Origin: Lactococcus protaetiae
GTDB lineage: Bacteria; Bacillota; Bacilli; Lactobacillales; Streptococcaceae
Direction: 5' to 3'
Assembly: GCF_006965445.1 (NCBI RefSeq)
Contig: NZ_CP041356.1
Span: forward strand, 1,302,001 to 1,366,000
DNA: 64,000 nt
In this document: piece by piece, positions 35,595 to 45,394 of the stretch
Layout of the letters: every line of letters begins with the position of its first letter
Position numbering within the stretch: position 1 is the stretch's first letter
Notes under the pieces: model-generated
Database searches by the model: none
The model's input: only the letters and a program-made list of their open reading frames with translations
What the model was told of the DNA's origin: nothing
Program-made: the position numbers and the translations under genes

Positions 35595-37559
35595 ATGAAT
35601 TTTGTCCGTCGATTCTCGCCACTAACCATTGTTATCATCATGATTCTTGTTCAGGTCATTGAATCACTCGTCCTGATTTTTTCTGATACTCGTCGTTCGG
35701 GATTGATTTATTTACTTATTTTGAATGTTGTGATTACTTTGATACTATTATCGCAAACGAGAAATTATCAATTGCGACGTCAGGATTTTATTAGAAAAAT
35801 TAATGACGAAGCTGAGAATTCTCTCAATGCAACATTGGATAATATGCCGATTGGGGTGATTCGATTTAATAATCAAAGTCTAGAACCTGAGTGGTTCAAT
35901 CCTTTTGTAGATATGGTTTTCAAGGGTAATGACAAGATTATCAATCGTGATGACATTAAACTTATTTTAAAAAATGTAAATGATGACCAATACATTAATA
36001 TTGGTAGCCAAAAATATGTGGCCGAATTAGACTCAGAAAAAAGTTTGATTTATCTTATTGATGCAACGAAAGAAGTAGCTTTCAAGTCTGAATTTAATGA
36101 CAGTAGAGCAGTCATCGGATCAATTTCTGTAGATAATTATGATGATGCTACGGATTTGATTACAGACAGTGAGCGTACAGCAATTAATAGCTTTATTTCT
36201 ACTTTTCTGGAAGAATTTGCTGATAAGTATGGCATATATCTTCGAAGGATTAACAGCAGTCGGCATTATTTTTTCTGCGATTATCGTATTTTAGAAAAAA
36301 TTATTAATGACAAATTTTCAGTACTCAATGATTTTAGAAAATCATCAGCAGAAAAAAATATCCCATTGACACTTTCAATCGGTGTCTCTTACGGTTGGAA
36401 CGATTTCCCAGCGATTGGTAAAGTAGCGATGAATAACCTCGAACTTGCCCAAGTACGTGGAGGAGACCAAGTTGTACTCCGAGAGAATACAGAGCAAGCT
36501 AGACCCGTTTATTTCGGTGGAAATTCTGAAAGTAGAACACAAAAAAGCAGAACTCGTGCGCGTGCAATTTCAACAGCTTTGCGTACAATTATTGCGGAAT
36601 CAGATGATGTATTCATTGTTGGACATAAGTACACAGATATGGATGCACTTGGTGCGGGAGTTGCAATGAATGCTTTCGCCAATATGTGTGGAAAAGAAGC
36701 TTTTGTTGTTTACGACCCAGAGCAGTTATTGCCTGATGTTGGGCGTGCGATTGATAAGATGAATGAATCTTCGGATGGCTTTACTCATATTATTCGTTTA
36801 GAAACGGCAAAAAATCTGAAAAAAGCTAACTCTTTGCTTATTATGGTCGATCATTCAAAGACAGGGCAGACTTTAAACTTTGATTTCTACAATTCTTTTG
36901 AAAAAGTAGTGGTCATTGACCATCACAGGCGTGACGATGATTTTCCAGAACAGGCTTTGCTTTCATATATTGAATCATCGGCAAGTTCAGCGAGTGAGTT
37001 GACCGTTGAAATTTTACAATTTCACGATAATAATCGCAGGAAAATGTCCACGATTGAGGCCAGTATCGTCCTTGCTGGAATTGAGATGGATACTAAAAAC
37101 TTTACGAAAGCAACAACAGAACGTACCTTTGAGGCTGCTGCCTATCTTCGTTCACGCGGAGCAGATAATGATTTGATTAAGATGATTATGGCAACAGACT
37201 TTGAGAAATATAAAAAAGTAAATGAAATTGTCCTTAATTCAAAAGTTATCTTACCCCATATTGCTCTTGGTTTAGGGATTGAGCATCAGAAATACGATAA
37301 TATTACGACAGCAAAAGCAGCAGACACCATGTTGGAAATGGCAGGTATAACGGCATCTTTTGCTGTTACACAGCATATTAATGGTTTTATTTCAATTTCA
37401 GCACGCTCGCGCAATGGCTTCAACGTGCAAACACTCATGGAAAAAATGGGCGGCGGCGGTCATTTCAACAATGCGGCAACTCAGATTTATGAAAAAAATA
37501 TAGAAGAAGTAAAAAAAGATTTGATTGAATTGTTAAAAGAAAGAGAGAATGAAAAATGA
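35595..37559 (+). CDS. gdpP: cyclic di-AMP phosphodiesterase GdpP
   Basis: A 654-residue membrane enzyme that hydrolyses cyclic di-AMP to pApA. Order: two N-terminal membrane segments (residues 10-56), a PAS-like domain (about 75-165), a degenerate GGDEF domain (about 175-300, with RGGDQ in place of GGDEF) and a DHH/DHHA1 module with [29 protein letters not shown] and [10 protein letters not shown]. The RBS is TAGGAG. The stop overlaps the rplI start (ATGA), the usual gdpP-rplI-dnaC arrangement. Together with the NrnA-like protein at 28546 it could complete c-di-AMP breakdown to AMP. Confidence 0.93.
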   Translation: MNFVRRFSPLTIVIIMILVQVIESLVLIFSDTRRSGLIYLLILNVVITLILLSQTRNYQLRRQDFIRKINDEAENSLNATLDNMPIGVIRFNNQSLEPEWFNPFVDMVFKGNDKIINRDDIKLILKNVNDDQYINIGSQKYVAELDSEKSLIYLIDATKEVAFKSEFNDSRAVIGSISVDNYDDATDLITDSERTAINSFISTFLEEFADKYGIYLRRINSSRHYFFCDYRILEKIINDKFSVLNDFRKSSAEKNIPLTLSIGVSYGWNDFPAIGKVAMNNLELAQVRGGDQVVLRENTEQARPVYFGGNSESRTQKSRTRARAISTALRTIIAESDDVFIVGHKYTDMDALGAGVAMNAFANMCGKEAFVVYDPEQLLPDVGRAIDKMNESSDGFTHIIRLETAKNLKKANSLLIMVDHSKTGQTLNFDFYNSFEKVVVIDHHRRDDDFPEQALLSYIESSASSASELTVEILQFHDNNRRKMSTIEASIVLAGIEMDTKNFTKATTERTFEAAAYLRSRGADNDLIKMIMATDFEKYKKVNEIVLNSKVILPHIALGLGIEHQKYDNITTAKAADTMLEMAGITASFAVTQHINGFISISARSRNGFNVQTLMEKMGGGGHFNNAATQIYEKNIEEVKKDLIELLKERENEK

Positions 37560-38008
37560 AGGTAGTATTTTTAGCAGATGTCAAAGGTCAAGGGAAAAAA
37601 GGTGAAGTTAAAGAAGTACCGACAGGTTATGCTCAAAATTTCCTAATTAAAAAGAACCTCGCTAAACCAGCGACTGCAGCTGCTCTTTCAGAAGTTAAAG
37701 GTCAAGCTAAAGCAAAAGAAAAAGAGGAAGCCCAACTTCTAGCTGAAGCAAAAGCGCTTAAAACAATTCTTGAAAAAGAAGATACAATCGTTGAAATTGG
37801 GATGAAAGTTGGTCAAACTGGCCACACTTTTGGTGCAGTTGACAAATCAGATATTGCCAAAGCATTGAATATCCAGTATCAAGTTAAACTTGATAAACGT
37901 AAAATTCAACTTGAAAATAAAATTCAAGCTTTAGGTACAAAAGATATACCTATCAAGCTTCATCGTGATGTGACTGCGATAGTTAAAGTCCGAGTGAGTG
38001 AGGCCTAA
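37556..38008 (+). CDS. rplI: 50S ribosomal protein L9
   Basis: A 150-residue protein with the L9 signature at the N-terminus ([21 protein letters not shown], here residues 13-33 in part) and a typical long helix joining the two RNA-binding domains. It overlaps gdpP by four bases and is followed by the helicase gene after one base. Confidence 0.96.
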   Translation: MKVVFLADVKGQGKKGEVKEVPTGYAQNFLIKKNLAKPATAAALSEVKGQAKAKEKEEAQLLAEAKALKTILEKEDTIVEIGMKVGQTGHTFGAVDKSDIAKALNIQYQVKLDKRKIQLENKIQALGTKDIPIKLHRDVTAIVKVRVSEA

Positions 38009-38009
38009 A

Positions 38010-39377
38010 ATGCCTGAAATTGGTCTCATAAAGGCTCCTCCTCAAGATTTAGCGGCTGAACAGGCCGTTCTTGGGGCTGTTTTTTTGGATAGTGATAGAC
38101 TAGTTGAAATTAAAGAGTTTTTAACCGCAGATGATTTTTATAAAACTGCTCATAAAGTTATTTTTAGAGCAATGGAAAAATTATCAGATGGCAGAGAAGC
38201 GATTGATGTTTTGACGATTCGATCTCAACTTGAAAATCAGGGAGAGCTTGAAAGTATTGGGGGAATTGCTTACATTGCTGAGCTTGCAACAGCGACTCCA
38301 ACAGCAGCTAATGCAACATATTATGCAAAAATTGTTGCAGAAAAATCTTTGCTTCGTAAGCTTATTAATAAGTTAACAGAGTCTGTAGAAAAAGCTTATG
38401 AGCAAGAATTACCTGCGGATGATGTTTTGGCACAGGCAGAGAAAAGTTTAATTGATGTCCAACAAGGTAGAAATACCAATGGATTTAAAAAGATATCAGA
38501 TGTGCTTTCTATCCATATGGACGACCTTGAGCAGCGGGCGCAACAAAAATCAAATATTACGGGGATTGCTACGGGCTATCCTGCTTTAGATAATATGACG
38601 ACAGGACTGCACGAAGAAGAACTGATTATTCTTGCTGCCAGACCTGCGGTTGGGAAAACTGCGTTTGCACTTAATATTGCACAAAATATTGGAACAAAAC
38701 AGGATAAGACCGTTGCCATTTTCTCATTGGAAATGGGGGCTGAAAGTTTGGTCAGTCGGATGATTGCTGCAGAGGGTTCTATTGATTCTCATAGCTTGAG
38801 AACTGGTCAGCTCAATGATCAAGAGTGGAATGATTACTTTATGGCAACAGGGACATTGTCACGTGCGAGTATCTATATTGATGACACGCCAGGGATTAAA
38901 ATTTCTGAAATCCGTGCTAGGTCGCGCAAATTAGCTCAAGAAACGCAAAATCTTGGTTTAATTGTGATTGACTATTTACAGTTAATCTCAGGAACTGGTC
39001 GTGAAAATCGTCAACAAGAAGTTTCGGAAATTTCTCGTCAACTGAAGATTTTAGCAAAAGAGCTAAAAGTTCCTGTTATTGCCCTATCGCAGCTTTCTCG
39101 TGGAGTTGAGCAACGTCAGGATAAAAGGCCTGTCTTATCAGATATTCGTGAATCAGGTTCAATTGAGCAGGATGCGGATATTGTTGCTTTCTTATATCGT
39201 GATGATTATTATGATAGAGGAACTGATGAAGATGATGACGGAGAGGAATTACCTCAAGATAATAAAGTTGAGGTGATTATTGAGAAAAACCGCTCAGGAA
39301 GTCGGGGAACAGTCGAGCTTTTGTTTATCAAAGAGCATAATAAATTTGCCAGTATTGATAGCCGATATAGTGACTAG
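38010..39377 (+). CDS. dnaC: replicative DNA helicase (DnaB family, dnaC in Bacillus nomenclature)
   Basis: A 455-residue hexameric helicase. The N-terminal domain begins PPQDLAAEQAVLGAVFLDSD; the RecA-like domain has ARPAVGKTAFAL (Walker A), FSLEMGAESLVSRMI, VIDYLQLISG (Walker B) and RESGSIEQDADIVAFLYRDDYY. It is loaded by DnaI (encoded at 44513) with DnaB (43338). The start at 38010 is preferred, one base after the rplI stop, since the frame extension to 37998 lies inside rplI. Confidence 0.95.
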   Translation: MPEIGLIKAPPQDLAAEQAVLGAVFLDSDRLVEIKEFLTADDFYKTAHKVIFRAMEKLSDGREAIDVLTIRSQLENQGELESIGGIAYIAELATATPTAANATYYAKIVAEKSLLRKLINKLTESVEKAYEQELPADDVLAQAEKSLIDVQQGRNTNGFKKISDVLSIHMDDLEQRAQQKSNITGIATGYPALDNMTTGLHEEELIILAARPAVGKTAFALNIAQNIGTKQDKTVAIFSLEMGAESLVSRMIAAEGSIDSHSLRTGQLNDQEWNDYFMATGTLSRASIYIDDTPGIKISEIRARSRKLAQETQNLGLIVIDYLQLISGTGRENRQQEVSEISRQLKILAKELKVPVIALSQLSRGVEQRQDKRPVLSDIRESGSIEQDADIVAFLYRDDYYDRGTDEDDDGEELPQDNKVEVIIEKNRSGSRGTVELLFIKEHNKFASIDSRYSD

Positions 39378-39398
39378 ATTTTTAGGGCTATTTCATGT

Positions 39399-39551
39399 TA
39401 TAATACTAGTAATTGTCTAAATTTGTCTTAGCATGAAATGTAAAATCAAGGGGGTAGAAGAATCGGAGAAATCCGACTTTTACGTCTTATTTGGAGAAAC
39501 TTGTAGTCAAAAGAAACAGGTTGTATCTCTCTAAGCTTTGTATTACAAAGC
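39399..39551 (+). promoter_or_regulatory. promoter and structured leader of veg
   Basis: TATAAT is at 39399-39404. The leader of about 160 bases holds CGGA-GAAA-TCCG (near 39464-39475) and a hairpin AGCTTTG/CAAAGCT (39533-39551) just before the ribosome site AAAGGAAATG. A long structured leader before a short gene suggests post-transcriptional control. Confidence 0.5.
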
Positions 39552-39567
39552 TACGAAAGGAAATGAA

Positions 39568-39825
39568 ATGGATAATCAAAATCAAGAAGTTGGAAAAATC
39601 GTTGATATTCGCAATAATGTGAAAGCCCATCTTGGACAAACGATTGAAATCACTTCACAATTTGGTCGTAAGCGTGAAAATCGTCATAAAGTCAATCTTA
39701 TTGAAGCCTATGCTACTCACTTTGTGATTGAAAATATTCCAGCACGTGGACCTAAAACAACAGAATCATACCAATATGCTGATATTTTGACACAAACTAT
39801 CTTGATTCACTATCCAAACGCTTAA
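39568..39825 (+). CDS. veg: Veg family protein
   Basis: An 85-residue protein with the family core VGKIVDIRNNVKAHLGQTIEITSQFGRKR, described here as residues 8-36. It is a small beta-barrel protein; in Bacillus Veg stimulates biofilm matrix genes and is very highly expressed. The start at 39568 has GAAAGGAAATG upstream; the longer frame from 39538 starts within the leader hairpin. Downstream lies a complete copy of the mosaic repeat. Confidence 0.9.
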   Translation: MDNQNQEVGKIVDIRNNVKAHLGQTIEITSQFGRKRENRHKVNLIEAYATHFVIENIPARGPKTTESYQYADILTQTILIHYPNA

Positions 39826-39852
39826 TTTGGAGATTAATAAGAGTTTTTTGGT

Positions 39853-40142
39853 ATTTATCAAAGCAAGTGCGTGCTATCTCCGCCCTTTGGGCTCCGCTGT
39901 CGATGCTCGCTACGGTGCTACGTGCTTCGCACGCCGTTCTACGAACGGTCTACGCAACTTCGTTGCTCCATTGTCCGTTTGCTTGGCTGCTAAAGCAGCA
40001 AGAGCAAACGGCAAAGCACCTAGTCGCAATCGCAATTCCCCACCTCTTAGGTAGGGGATAAAGCAGCACTAAGCTTCGAATTTCGTCCGACTAAATTCAG
40101 TGGCGAGTTTAAACTCCCACTGAATAAGTCTTGACTTCATTT
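39853..40142 (-). repeat. mosaic hairpin repeat, copy 10 (complete alpha form with inserted hairpins)
   Basis: It has the same ends as copy 9 (AAGTGCGTGCTATCTCC at the left, ACTGAATAAGTCTTGACTTC at the right). Between GCTACGTGCTTCGC and the CACCTAGTCGC linker it carries about 90 extra bases: CCGTTC-TAC-GAACGG and GCTGC-TAAA-GCAGC hairpins. Comparing it with copy 9 shows the nested growth directly. Two overlapping frames inside (39827-40061) are not genes. Confidence 0.85.
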
Positions 40143-40237
40143 GATTTGAACTCTCTTGTTTTAGAATGCTGATGAAATCAAATAGCTCTATATTATTAGA
40201 TATATCGTGGTACTGTTTTGTACTACAACATTGTGGA

Positions 40238-40269
40238 GCCTGAGTTGCTATGATGTAAAATTAACTCAG
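40238..40269 (+). promoter_or_regulatory. inverted repeat upstream of ccrZ
   Basis: CCTGAGTT and AACTCAGG are perfect arms around a 16-base core that contains a TATGAT -10-like box. It could be a regulator-controlled promoter. The -35 is not clear. Confidence 0.35.
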
Positions 40270-40307
40270 GATTTACAAAAGATTTAAGTTGGAAGGAGGA
40301 GATAACG

Positions 40308-41081
40308 GTGATGACTGCAAATTGGGATATGACACCAGTCAAAGGTGGTTCTGGGAATGCATTTTCTGGTAAAATTGATAAAGAGCGCATTTTTATTAAA
40401 AAAAATGGCAGTCCTTTTTTACCAAGCATTTATCTTGAAGGAATCACGCCTAAGGTCTTATGGACGAAACGTACGGCCGAGGGAGATACGTTATCTGCTC
40501 AACCCTGGATTGATGGACATACTTTAAGTCCAGAAGATATGAGTGACCGCCAGATTAATCATATTTTGGCACATTTGCATGATTCTAAAAAGCTTGTGGA
40601 ATCATATAAAAAGCTGGGAAGTCAAGTTATTCCACCGAAACAATTGTTGGAAAATTGTGTAAAACAAACTAAGGCTTTGCAGACAAACCGCTTTTTATCA
40701 AGTATTATTGAGGAAATGTATCAGGAAATTCCAGAGCTTCAAAATGATGAGGTTGTTGTGGTTCATGGTGATGTAAATCATAAAAACTGGCTTGTTGATG
40801 ATGCTTCTGGAAAGATATACCTTGTGGATTGGGACACCGTTTTTCTGTCTGATTCGATGGTGGATATGGCGCATGTATTGTCGCATTATATTCAGCACGA
40901 AGACTGGAGTTTATGGTTGATGAGCTCAGGTGTTAGACCACGGGCAGACTTGATGGATAAGGTCGCTTGGTATGGAAAATTATCCTTTCTTCGTCAAATT
41001 TCTGAATATCTCGTTAGAGGAAAAATGAAAGAAGTAAACCAAGAAATTTTAGGTCTTCGAAATTTTTGTGAATTATTTTAG
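40308..41081 (+). CDS. ccrZ: cell-cycle regulator CcrZ (phosphotransferase family)
   Basis: 257 residues with an aminoglycoside-phosphotransferase/choline-kinase fold: VVHGDVNHKNWL (catalytic Brenner-type loop) and LVDWDTV (metal-binding DxD equivalent). The position immediately upstream of trmB is that of ccrZ in streptococci. There the protein coordinates DnaA-driven replication initiation with septum formation and has in vitro kinase activity on ribose-type sugars. The ribosome site GGAAGGAGGAG supports GTG at 40308 or ATG at 40311. A large repeat block lies between it and trmB. Confidence 0.85.
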   Translation: MMTANWDMTPVKGGSGNAFSGKIDKERIFIKKNGSPFLPSIYLEGITPKVLWTKRTAEGDTLSAQPWIDGHTLSPEDMSDRQINHILAHLHDSKKLVESYKKLGSQVIPPKQLLENCVKQTKALQTNRFLSSIIEEMYQEIPELQNDEVVVVHGDVNHKNWLVDDASGKIYLVDWDTVFLSDSMVDMAHVLSHYIQHEDWSLWLMSSGVRPRADLMDKVAWYGKLSFLRQISEYLVRGKMKEVNQEILGLRNFCELF

Positions 41082-41164
41082 TAAAAATAGGCTAGGGTCT
41101 CCTTCCTATTTTTTGGCTTATGGCAATTGATTTGAGGTATACTGTAGATTGTCAGCTTTGATGA

Positions 41165-41706
41165 ATGGCTATTCCGACTTGGTAATTCAGTGCTATAGCC
41201 ACTTCGCATTGTTGCTTTGTCTTTTGTTCTTGAGTGGGACAACAAGGTTGCGTAGACCGTTCGTAGAACGGTGTGCAAAGCACATGAACTTGCCACTTTA
41301 TAGGATAGTCGTTTGTGTTAAAGCAGCAATGGATATGTTAGTTGTTTCATCTATTAGTAGCTTAGTGAAGTTGATGGTGGAGCAAAGCGGAGATAGAGCC
41401 TGTGGCGTGAAACGAACATAGACCGTTCAGAGAAATGGTGTAGAAAGTGCATGTCATGGCGATTTTTTCACTATGAAGTTAGTCAGTAACGTCAATCTGT
41501 TGTTAGTTTTTAACCAAGCAAGTGTTTGCTATCTTCGCCCTTTGGGCTACGCTGTCCATCCTCGCTATGGTGCTAAAGCACCTAGTCGGATTGGCAACTC
41601 TCCCACCTCTTTTAGGTGGAGGGATAGGCAACACTAAGCTTTGTTTTCGTTCTACTAACATCAGTGGGAGAGAAAGAATCTCCCACTGATGAAGTAATCA
41701 CTTCAA
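41165..41706 (-). repeat. mosaic hairpin repeat, copy 11 (complete beta form plus flanking debris)
   Basis: The segment 41508-41706 is a complete beta copy on the minus strand. Read from its right end it has GAAGTGATTACTTC (as AAGTAATCACTTC here), stem ATCAGTGGGAGA/TCTCCCACTGAT, TTAGTAGAACGAAA, CTCCACCT-AAAAG-AGGTGGGAG, GGTGCTAAAGCACC, CCCAAAGGG and AGCAAACACTTGCT. The 41165-41507 part contains older pieces, including GACCGTTCGTAGAACGG. Confidence 0.8.
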
Positions 41707-41780
41707 AACAGATTAGCTTTAGAAATGAATTTCAACGCCAAGAGTAAGTATAAGAGTATTAGAAGTAAAATGAGGTAGCA

Positions 41781-42431
41781 ATGCGCGTAAGAAATCGTAA
41801 AGGGGCAACAGAGATGCTTGCCGAAAACGCACATATTGTGGTCGAAAATCCAGCAGAATTTAAGGGACGCTGGGCAAAACGTTTTGGAAACAATCATCCT
41901 ATTCATATTGAAGTAGGTTGTGGCAAAGGGGCATTTGCAACGGGAATGGCAGCACTCCATCCAGAAATTAATTATATTGCAATTGATATGCAGTTGTCCG
42001 TTTTGTCTTATGCTTTGGACAAAGCACTCGAAGCGGGCTTGCCAAATGTGCAAATGATGTTAGTTGATGGTGCCGCTTTGACTGAATATTTTGAAGAGGG
42101 TGAGATTGACCAGGTCTATTTGAATTTCTCTGATCCTTGGCCCAAAACTCGTCATGAAAAACGTCGCTTGACTTATAAGGCATTTTTGGCTACTTATGAG
42201 CAGATTTTAAGGTCAGAAGGTGAAATTCATTTTAAGACTGATAACCGTGGTTTGTTTGAGTATTCGCTAGTTTCATTGACTAATTATGGAATGGAGCTAA
42301 AAAAAGTTTGGCTTGATTTGCATAAGGATGAGGAATTTGCTCCGCTTAACGTAATGACAGAATATGAAGAGAAATTTTCAAATAAGGGTCAAGTGATTTA
42401 TCGATTGGAAGCAAAATTTAAGAAGCGTTAA
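41781..42431 (+). CDS. trmB: tRNA (guanine-N7-)-methyltransferase TrmB
   Basis: A 216-residue SAM-dependent enzyme that methylates G46 of tRNA. The SAM site is [12 protein letters not shown], followed by YIAIDMQ, and the diagnostic loop [16 protein letters not shown] is intact. Ribosome site GAGGTAG upstream. A run of CTGWCAG words follows the stop. Confidence 0.96.
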   Translation: MRVRNRKGATEMLAENAHIVVENPAEFKGRWAKRFGNNHPIHIEVGCGKGAFATGMAALHPEINYIAIDMQLSVLSYALDKALEAGLPNVQMMLVDGAALTEYFEEGEIDQVYLNFSDPWPKTRHEKRRLTYKAFLATYEQILRSEGEIHFKTDNRGLFEYSLVSLTNYGMELKKVWLDLHKDEEFAPLNVMTEYEEKFSNKGQVIYRLEAKFKKR

Positions 42432-42545
42432 TGACTGTAGAGTTTGTCAGCATACTGACAGAAGCAAAAAACTGTCAGTAGTTCGTTGTAAGTTTTAAAG
42501 TGATTACTTCAATTTCTGTCGGATTTAATCTACTGACAACAACAA
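42432..42545. repeat. CTGWCAG cluster between trmB and nrdR with a partial beta end
   Basis: TTGTCAGCATACTGACAG (42443-42460) and CTGTCAG at 42467 are followed by AAAGTGATTACTTCAATTTC, which matches the beta end of the mosaic repeat, and then by CTGACAA. The two repeat types are side by side here. Confidence 0.6.
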
Positions 42546-42588
42546 TCAGAAATTGTTTGAAGTGAAATAAGAAAAGGAAGGTGATAAG

Positions 42589-43038
42589 ATGAGATGTCCT
42601 AAATGCTCTTCTGATGAATCAAAAGTTGTAGATTCAAGACAAGCTGAAGATGCTATTCGCCGTCGTCGAGTTTGTGAAAATTGTGGTTTTCGTTTTACGA
42701 CATTTGAACGTATTGAAGAAATGCCTCTTTTGGTGATTAAAAAAGATGATAAGCGCGAACCATTCAATCGTGAAAAGATTGTTCGTGGTTTGGTACGGTC
42801 GGCTTACAAACGTCCTGTTTCAAGTGAAGATATTGAAAGCATCGTGGCAAATGTTGAACGTAAGATTCGACAGCTTGATCGTAATGAAGTGAAATCTGAT
42901 ACAATTGGAGAATTTGTAATGGAAGAACTCTCAAAACTGGATGATATTACTTATATTCGTTTTGCCAGTGTTTACCGTTCTTTCAAGGATGTGAGCGAAC
43001 TTGAGGCACTTTTGCAAAACATTACGAAGAAAAATTGA
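42589..43038 (+). CDS. nrdR: transcriptional repressor NrdR
   Basis: A 149-residue regulator of ribonucleotide reductase genes. An N-terminal zinc ribbon ([17 protein letters not shown] and CENCGFRF) is followed by an ATP-cone ([20 protein letters not shown]). Full length, ribosome site AAGGAAGGTG. The adjacent dnaB and dnaI are its usual partners in this lineage. Confidence 0.95.
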   Translation: MRCPKCSSDESKVVDSRQAEDAIRRRRVCENCGFRFTTFERIEEMPLLVIKKDDKREPFNREKIVRGLVRSAYKRPVSSEDIESIVANVERKIRQLDRNEVKSDTIGEFVMEELSKLDDITYIRFASVYRSFKDVSELEALLQNITKKN

Positions 43039-43040
43039 GT

Positions 43041-43083
43041 CTGTCAGTGTGCTGACAAGCATTGTCAGTTGTCAGTAAAACCA
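43041..43083. repeat. four CTGWCAG-type words after nrdR
   Basis: CTGTCAGTGTGCTGACAA is followed by TTGTCAG and TTGTCAGT within 43 bases, in both orientations. It can form a weak hairpin behind nrdR and has no T-run. Confidence 0.55.
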
Positions 43084-43084
43084 A

Positions 43085-43290
43085 ACTTGTTCGTCAGCTC
43101 TTTTGAGCGAGTTAACTCGTTCACTTTCAATTTTACGCAGTGCGATTACGACTAGCACATCCTGCCTGCATAGCGAATGCAAAGAGCGGAGACCGTTCGG
43201 AGAATTGCGTGCCTTTTGCTCTGACTTAGAACGAATGGACAGCGGAGCAACGAAGTTTCGGAGATAGCGCAGATTTGACTTTCAAGCAGT
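43085..43290. repeat. mosaic hairpin repeat block, copy 12 (degenerate)
   Basis: It has GAGTTAACTCGTTCACTTTC, TTTTACGCAGTGCGATTACG, GACCGTTCGGAGAATTGCGT, TGGACAGCGGAGCAACGAAG and GGAGATAGCGC. No terminal module is intact. The region otherwise fills the nrdR-dnaB gap. Confidence 0.6.
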
Positions 43291-43337
43291 GTTAAAGCAA
43301 AAGAAGCTATAAACAATAATCACGAAAAGAGGAAAAT

Positions 43338-44513
43338 ATGAGAGCAGGAGATTCGTTTACCATTGTGAATCGCGGAAAAATCAGCTTCGATGCCGAGACT
43401 TTTACGCTACTCTATTTACCGATTGTTGGTTCTAATGCTTTTGCTTTGTATCAACTGCTGACGACTTTTTCAACAGGGCGTATTTCTCATTTTTTGGAAT
43501 ATCTGAACATTGGATTAAATCCATTTTTGGAGAGTTTGGACAAGCTTTCTGGGCTTGGCTTAGTCAAAGTTTTTGATGACCACACGATGCTTTATTTTGA
43601 TGTAAAGAGTCCATTGACTTACGATGAATTTTTATCTGATGATTTTTACAAGCAACTTTTGATTTCACGGATTGGTGAAAATAGAGTGACCGGTCTTTCA
43701 AAAAAAATCGAAGTCAAAGGTCAAAATATTTCCAAAAAATTTCATGAAGTTTATAAAGTTGATTTTGACAATGAACCAAAAGCAGCTGTCAGCACTGACA
43801 GCTTTGATATGGGTGCTTTTAAGAGTTTGATGGATCGTCAAGGATTGACATTCTCAAATGAAAACTTAGAGCGTCTGAGCCTTTATTCTCTCGCCGAAAA
43901 ATTTGACCTCAACTGGTACGAACTCTTTAAAAAAGCTGAGAGTACGGCTAATGCAGACAAGACTTTGAACCTGTCAGCACTGACAAGAAGTCTGTCAGCA
44001 AGTTCTGAGCCACAAGTGGCATTATCAAGTTTTCCCAAAGCGTTTGCTGATCTTATCGTGAGTAGTAAATCACACGAGCCAGTCGAATTTATTCAGCAGA
44101 TTAAGAGTCAAGCTGGCGGTTTTGTAAGTGGGGATGAGCGGAAGATTTTAAATAATCTCACTAAACAAAATCTGCCATCGGAAGTCCAAAATGTACTCAT
44201 TCATTATATTTTAGTTCAACAAAAAAATGCATCTCTGTCTTCAAATTTTGTGAATACATTGGCAAATGATTGGATGAGAAATAAAGTATTCACCGCAGAA
44301 ATGGCAGTAAAGCGTATCTTAGAACGTAGTGAATCAGCTCAAATAAAAGCACAAGAGAAACAAAACTTTACAAAAAAACAAACAAAAATTGTGAAAGAAG
44401 CACCAAAGTGGTCAAATCCAAGCTACGAAAATAAGACAAGTGAAGAGGAACTTGCAAGGCTTGAGAAAATTCGGCTTGCCTCACTCCAAAAACTGAAAGG
44501 AGAGCAGCAATAA
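43338..44513 (+). CDS. dnaB: replication initiation and membrane attachment protein DnaB
   Basis: A 391-residue primosome protein of Firmicutes. Winged-helix DnaB/DnaD-type N-terminal domain (FALYQLLTTFSTGRISHFLEY), a central helical region and a C-terminal DnaD-like domain with basic, Gln-rich tail. It acts with DnaD and DnaI to load the replicative helicase. It ends by overlapping the dnaI start. The words CTGTCAGCACTGACAG (43787) and two more (43971, 44000) lie in the reading frame and encode Ser/Thr/Leu stretches. Confidence 0.9.
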   Translation: MRAGDSFTIVNRGKISFDAETFTLLYLPIVGSNAFALYQLLTTFSTGRISHFLEYLNIGLNPFLESLDKLSGLGLVKVFDDHTMLYFDVKSPLTYDEFLSDDFYKQLLISRIGENRVTGLSKKIEVKGQNISKKFHEVYKVDFDNEPKAAVSTDSFDMGAFKSLMDRQGLTFSNENLERLSLYSLAEKFDLNWYELFKKAESTANADKTLNLSALTRSLSASSEPQVALSSFPKAFADLIVSSKSHEPVEFIQQIKSQAGGFVSGDERKILNNLTKQNLPSEVQNVLIHYILVQQKNASLSSNFVNTLANDWMRNKVFTAEMAVKRILERSESAQIKAQEKQNFTKKQTKIVKEAPKWSNPSYENKTSEEELARLEKIRLASLQKLKGEQQ

Positions 44514-45394
44514 TGGAATCTATTGGTGAAATTTTAAATAAACGCAAAGATTTACGCGGAAATTTTGAAAAACTTGTGGCTGAAGTCATGAAAAATAAAG
44601 ATGTTCAGTCTTTTATTGCTACCCATCAAATGACGTCAGATGAGATTCAGCGTTCCTATTCAAAATTTTATGAATTTGTGCGTGAGCGTGAAAAATTTGA
44701 AAAAGGTGAGAAGCGGGCGGCAGATGGTTATGAACCAGTCTTGATTATGAATCATGGCTATGCTGATGTATCTTATCAAACTACATCAGAACTTGCTGCA
44801 CAACAAGCTGCGCAAACATTGCTTCGACGAGTGAAAATGATAGGTTTACCAAAAGATTTAAAGCAGGTTACTTTAGAAGATATTGCGCTTGATGATGTAG
44901 GGCGGATTGAACCCTATCAAGCTTTGGTGGATTTTATTGCGAATTTTCCTGAGCAAAAAGGACTCTATCTCTATGGAGATTTTGGAGTGGGAAAATCTTT
45001 CATGATGGCAGCAATGGCAAATGAATTGGCAAAAAAAGGAATTTCGACTACTCTGCTCCATTACCCAACATTTATATCAGATTTAGACTTTGATACGGCT
45101 AAGGTTTGGGTGAATGAAATCAAACAAAGTCAAGTATTGGTCCTTGATGATATTGGAGCGGAACAAAACAATGCTTGGGTACGTGATAGCATCTTGCAGG
45201 TGATTTTACAGCATCGGATGCAAGAAGATTTACCTACATTTTTCACCTCTAACTTAAAAATGGACGAACTGGAGCAACATCTGGCAGAAACAAAAAGAGC
45301 AGATGAGATTTGGCCAGCAAAACGCGTGATGGAGCGTGTGAAATATCTGTCGCGTGAACTTCGACTGGAAGGAATAAACAGACGACATGACTGA
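44513..45394 (+). CDS. dnaI: primosomal protein DnaI (helicase loader)
   Basis: A 293-residue AAA+ ATPase. The N-terminal zinc-binding-type helicase-interaction domain is followed by GDFGVGKSFMMAAMANELA (Walker A, about residue 157) and VLVLDDIGAEQNN (Walker B), then TSNLKMDEL. It loads the DnaC helicase encoded at 38010. The stop is overlapped by the nitroreductase start. Confidence 0.95.
   Translation: MESIGEILNKRKDLRGNFEKLVAEVMKNKDVQSFIATHQMTSDEIQRSYSKFYEFVREREKFEKGEKRAADGYEPVLIMNHGYADVSYQTTSELAAQQAAQTLLRRVKMIGLPKDLKQVTLEDIALDDVGRIEPYQALVDFIANFPEQKGLYLYGDFGVGKSFMMAAMANELAKKGISTTLLHYPTFISDLDFDTAKVWVNEIKQSQVLVLDDIGAEQNNAWVRDSILQVILQHRMQEDLPTFFTSNLKMDELEQHLAETKRADEIWPAKRVMERVKYLSRELRLEGINRRHD

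Noticed and set aside
39827-40061. two overlapping open frames behind veg
   Set aside because: Both frames are open because the repeat is GC-richer than its surroundings; no ribosome site or family match.
41149-41421. 90-residue open frame between ccrZ and trmB
   Set aside because: Lies in repeat debris and is not preceded by a ribosome site.
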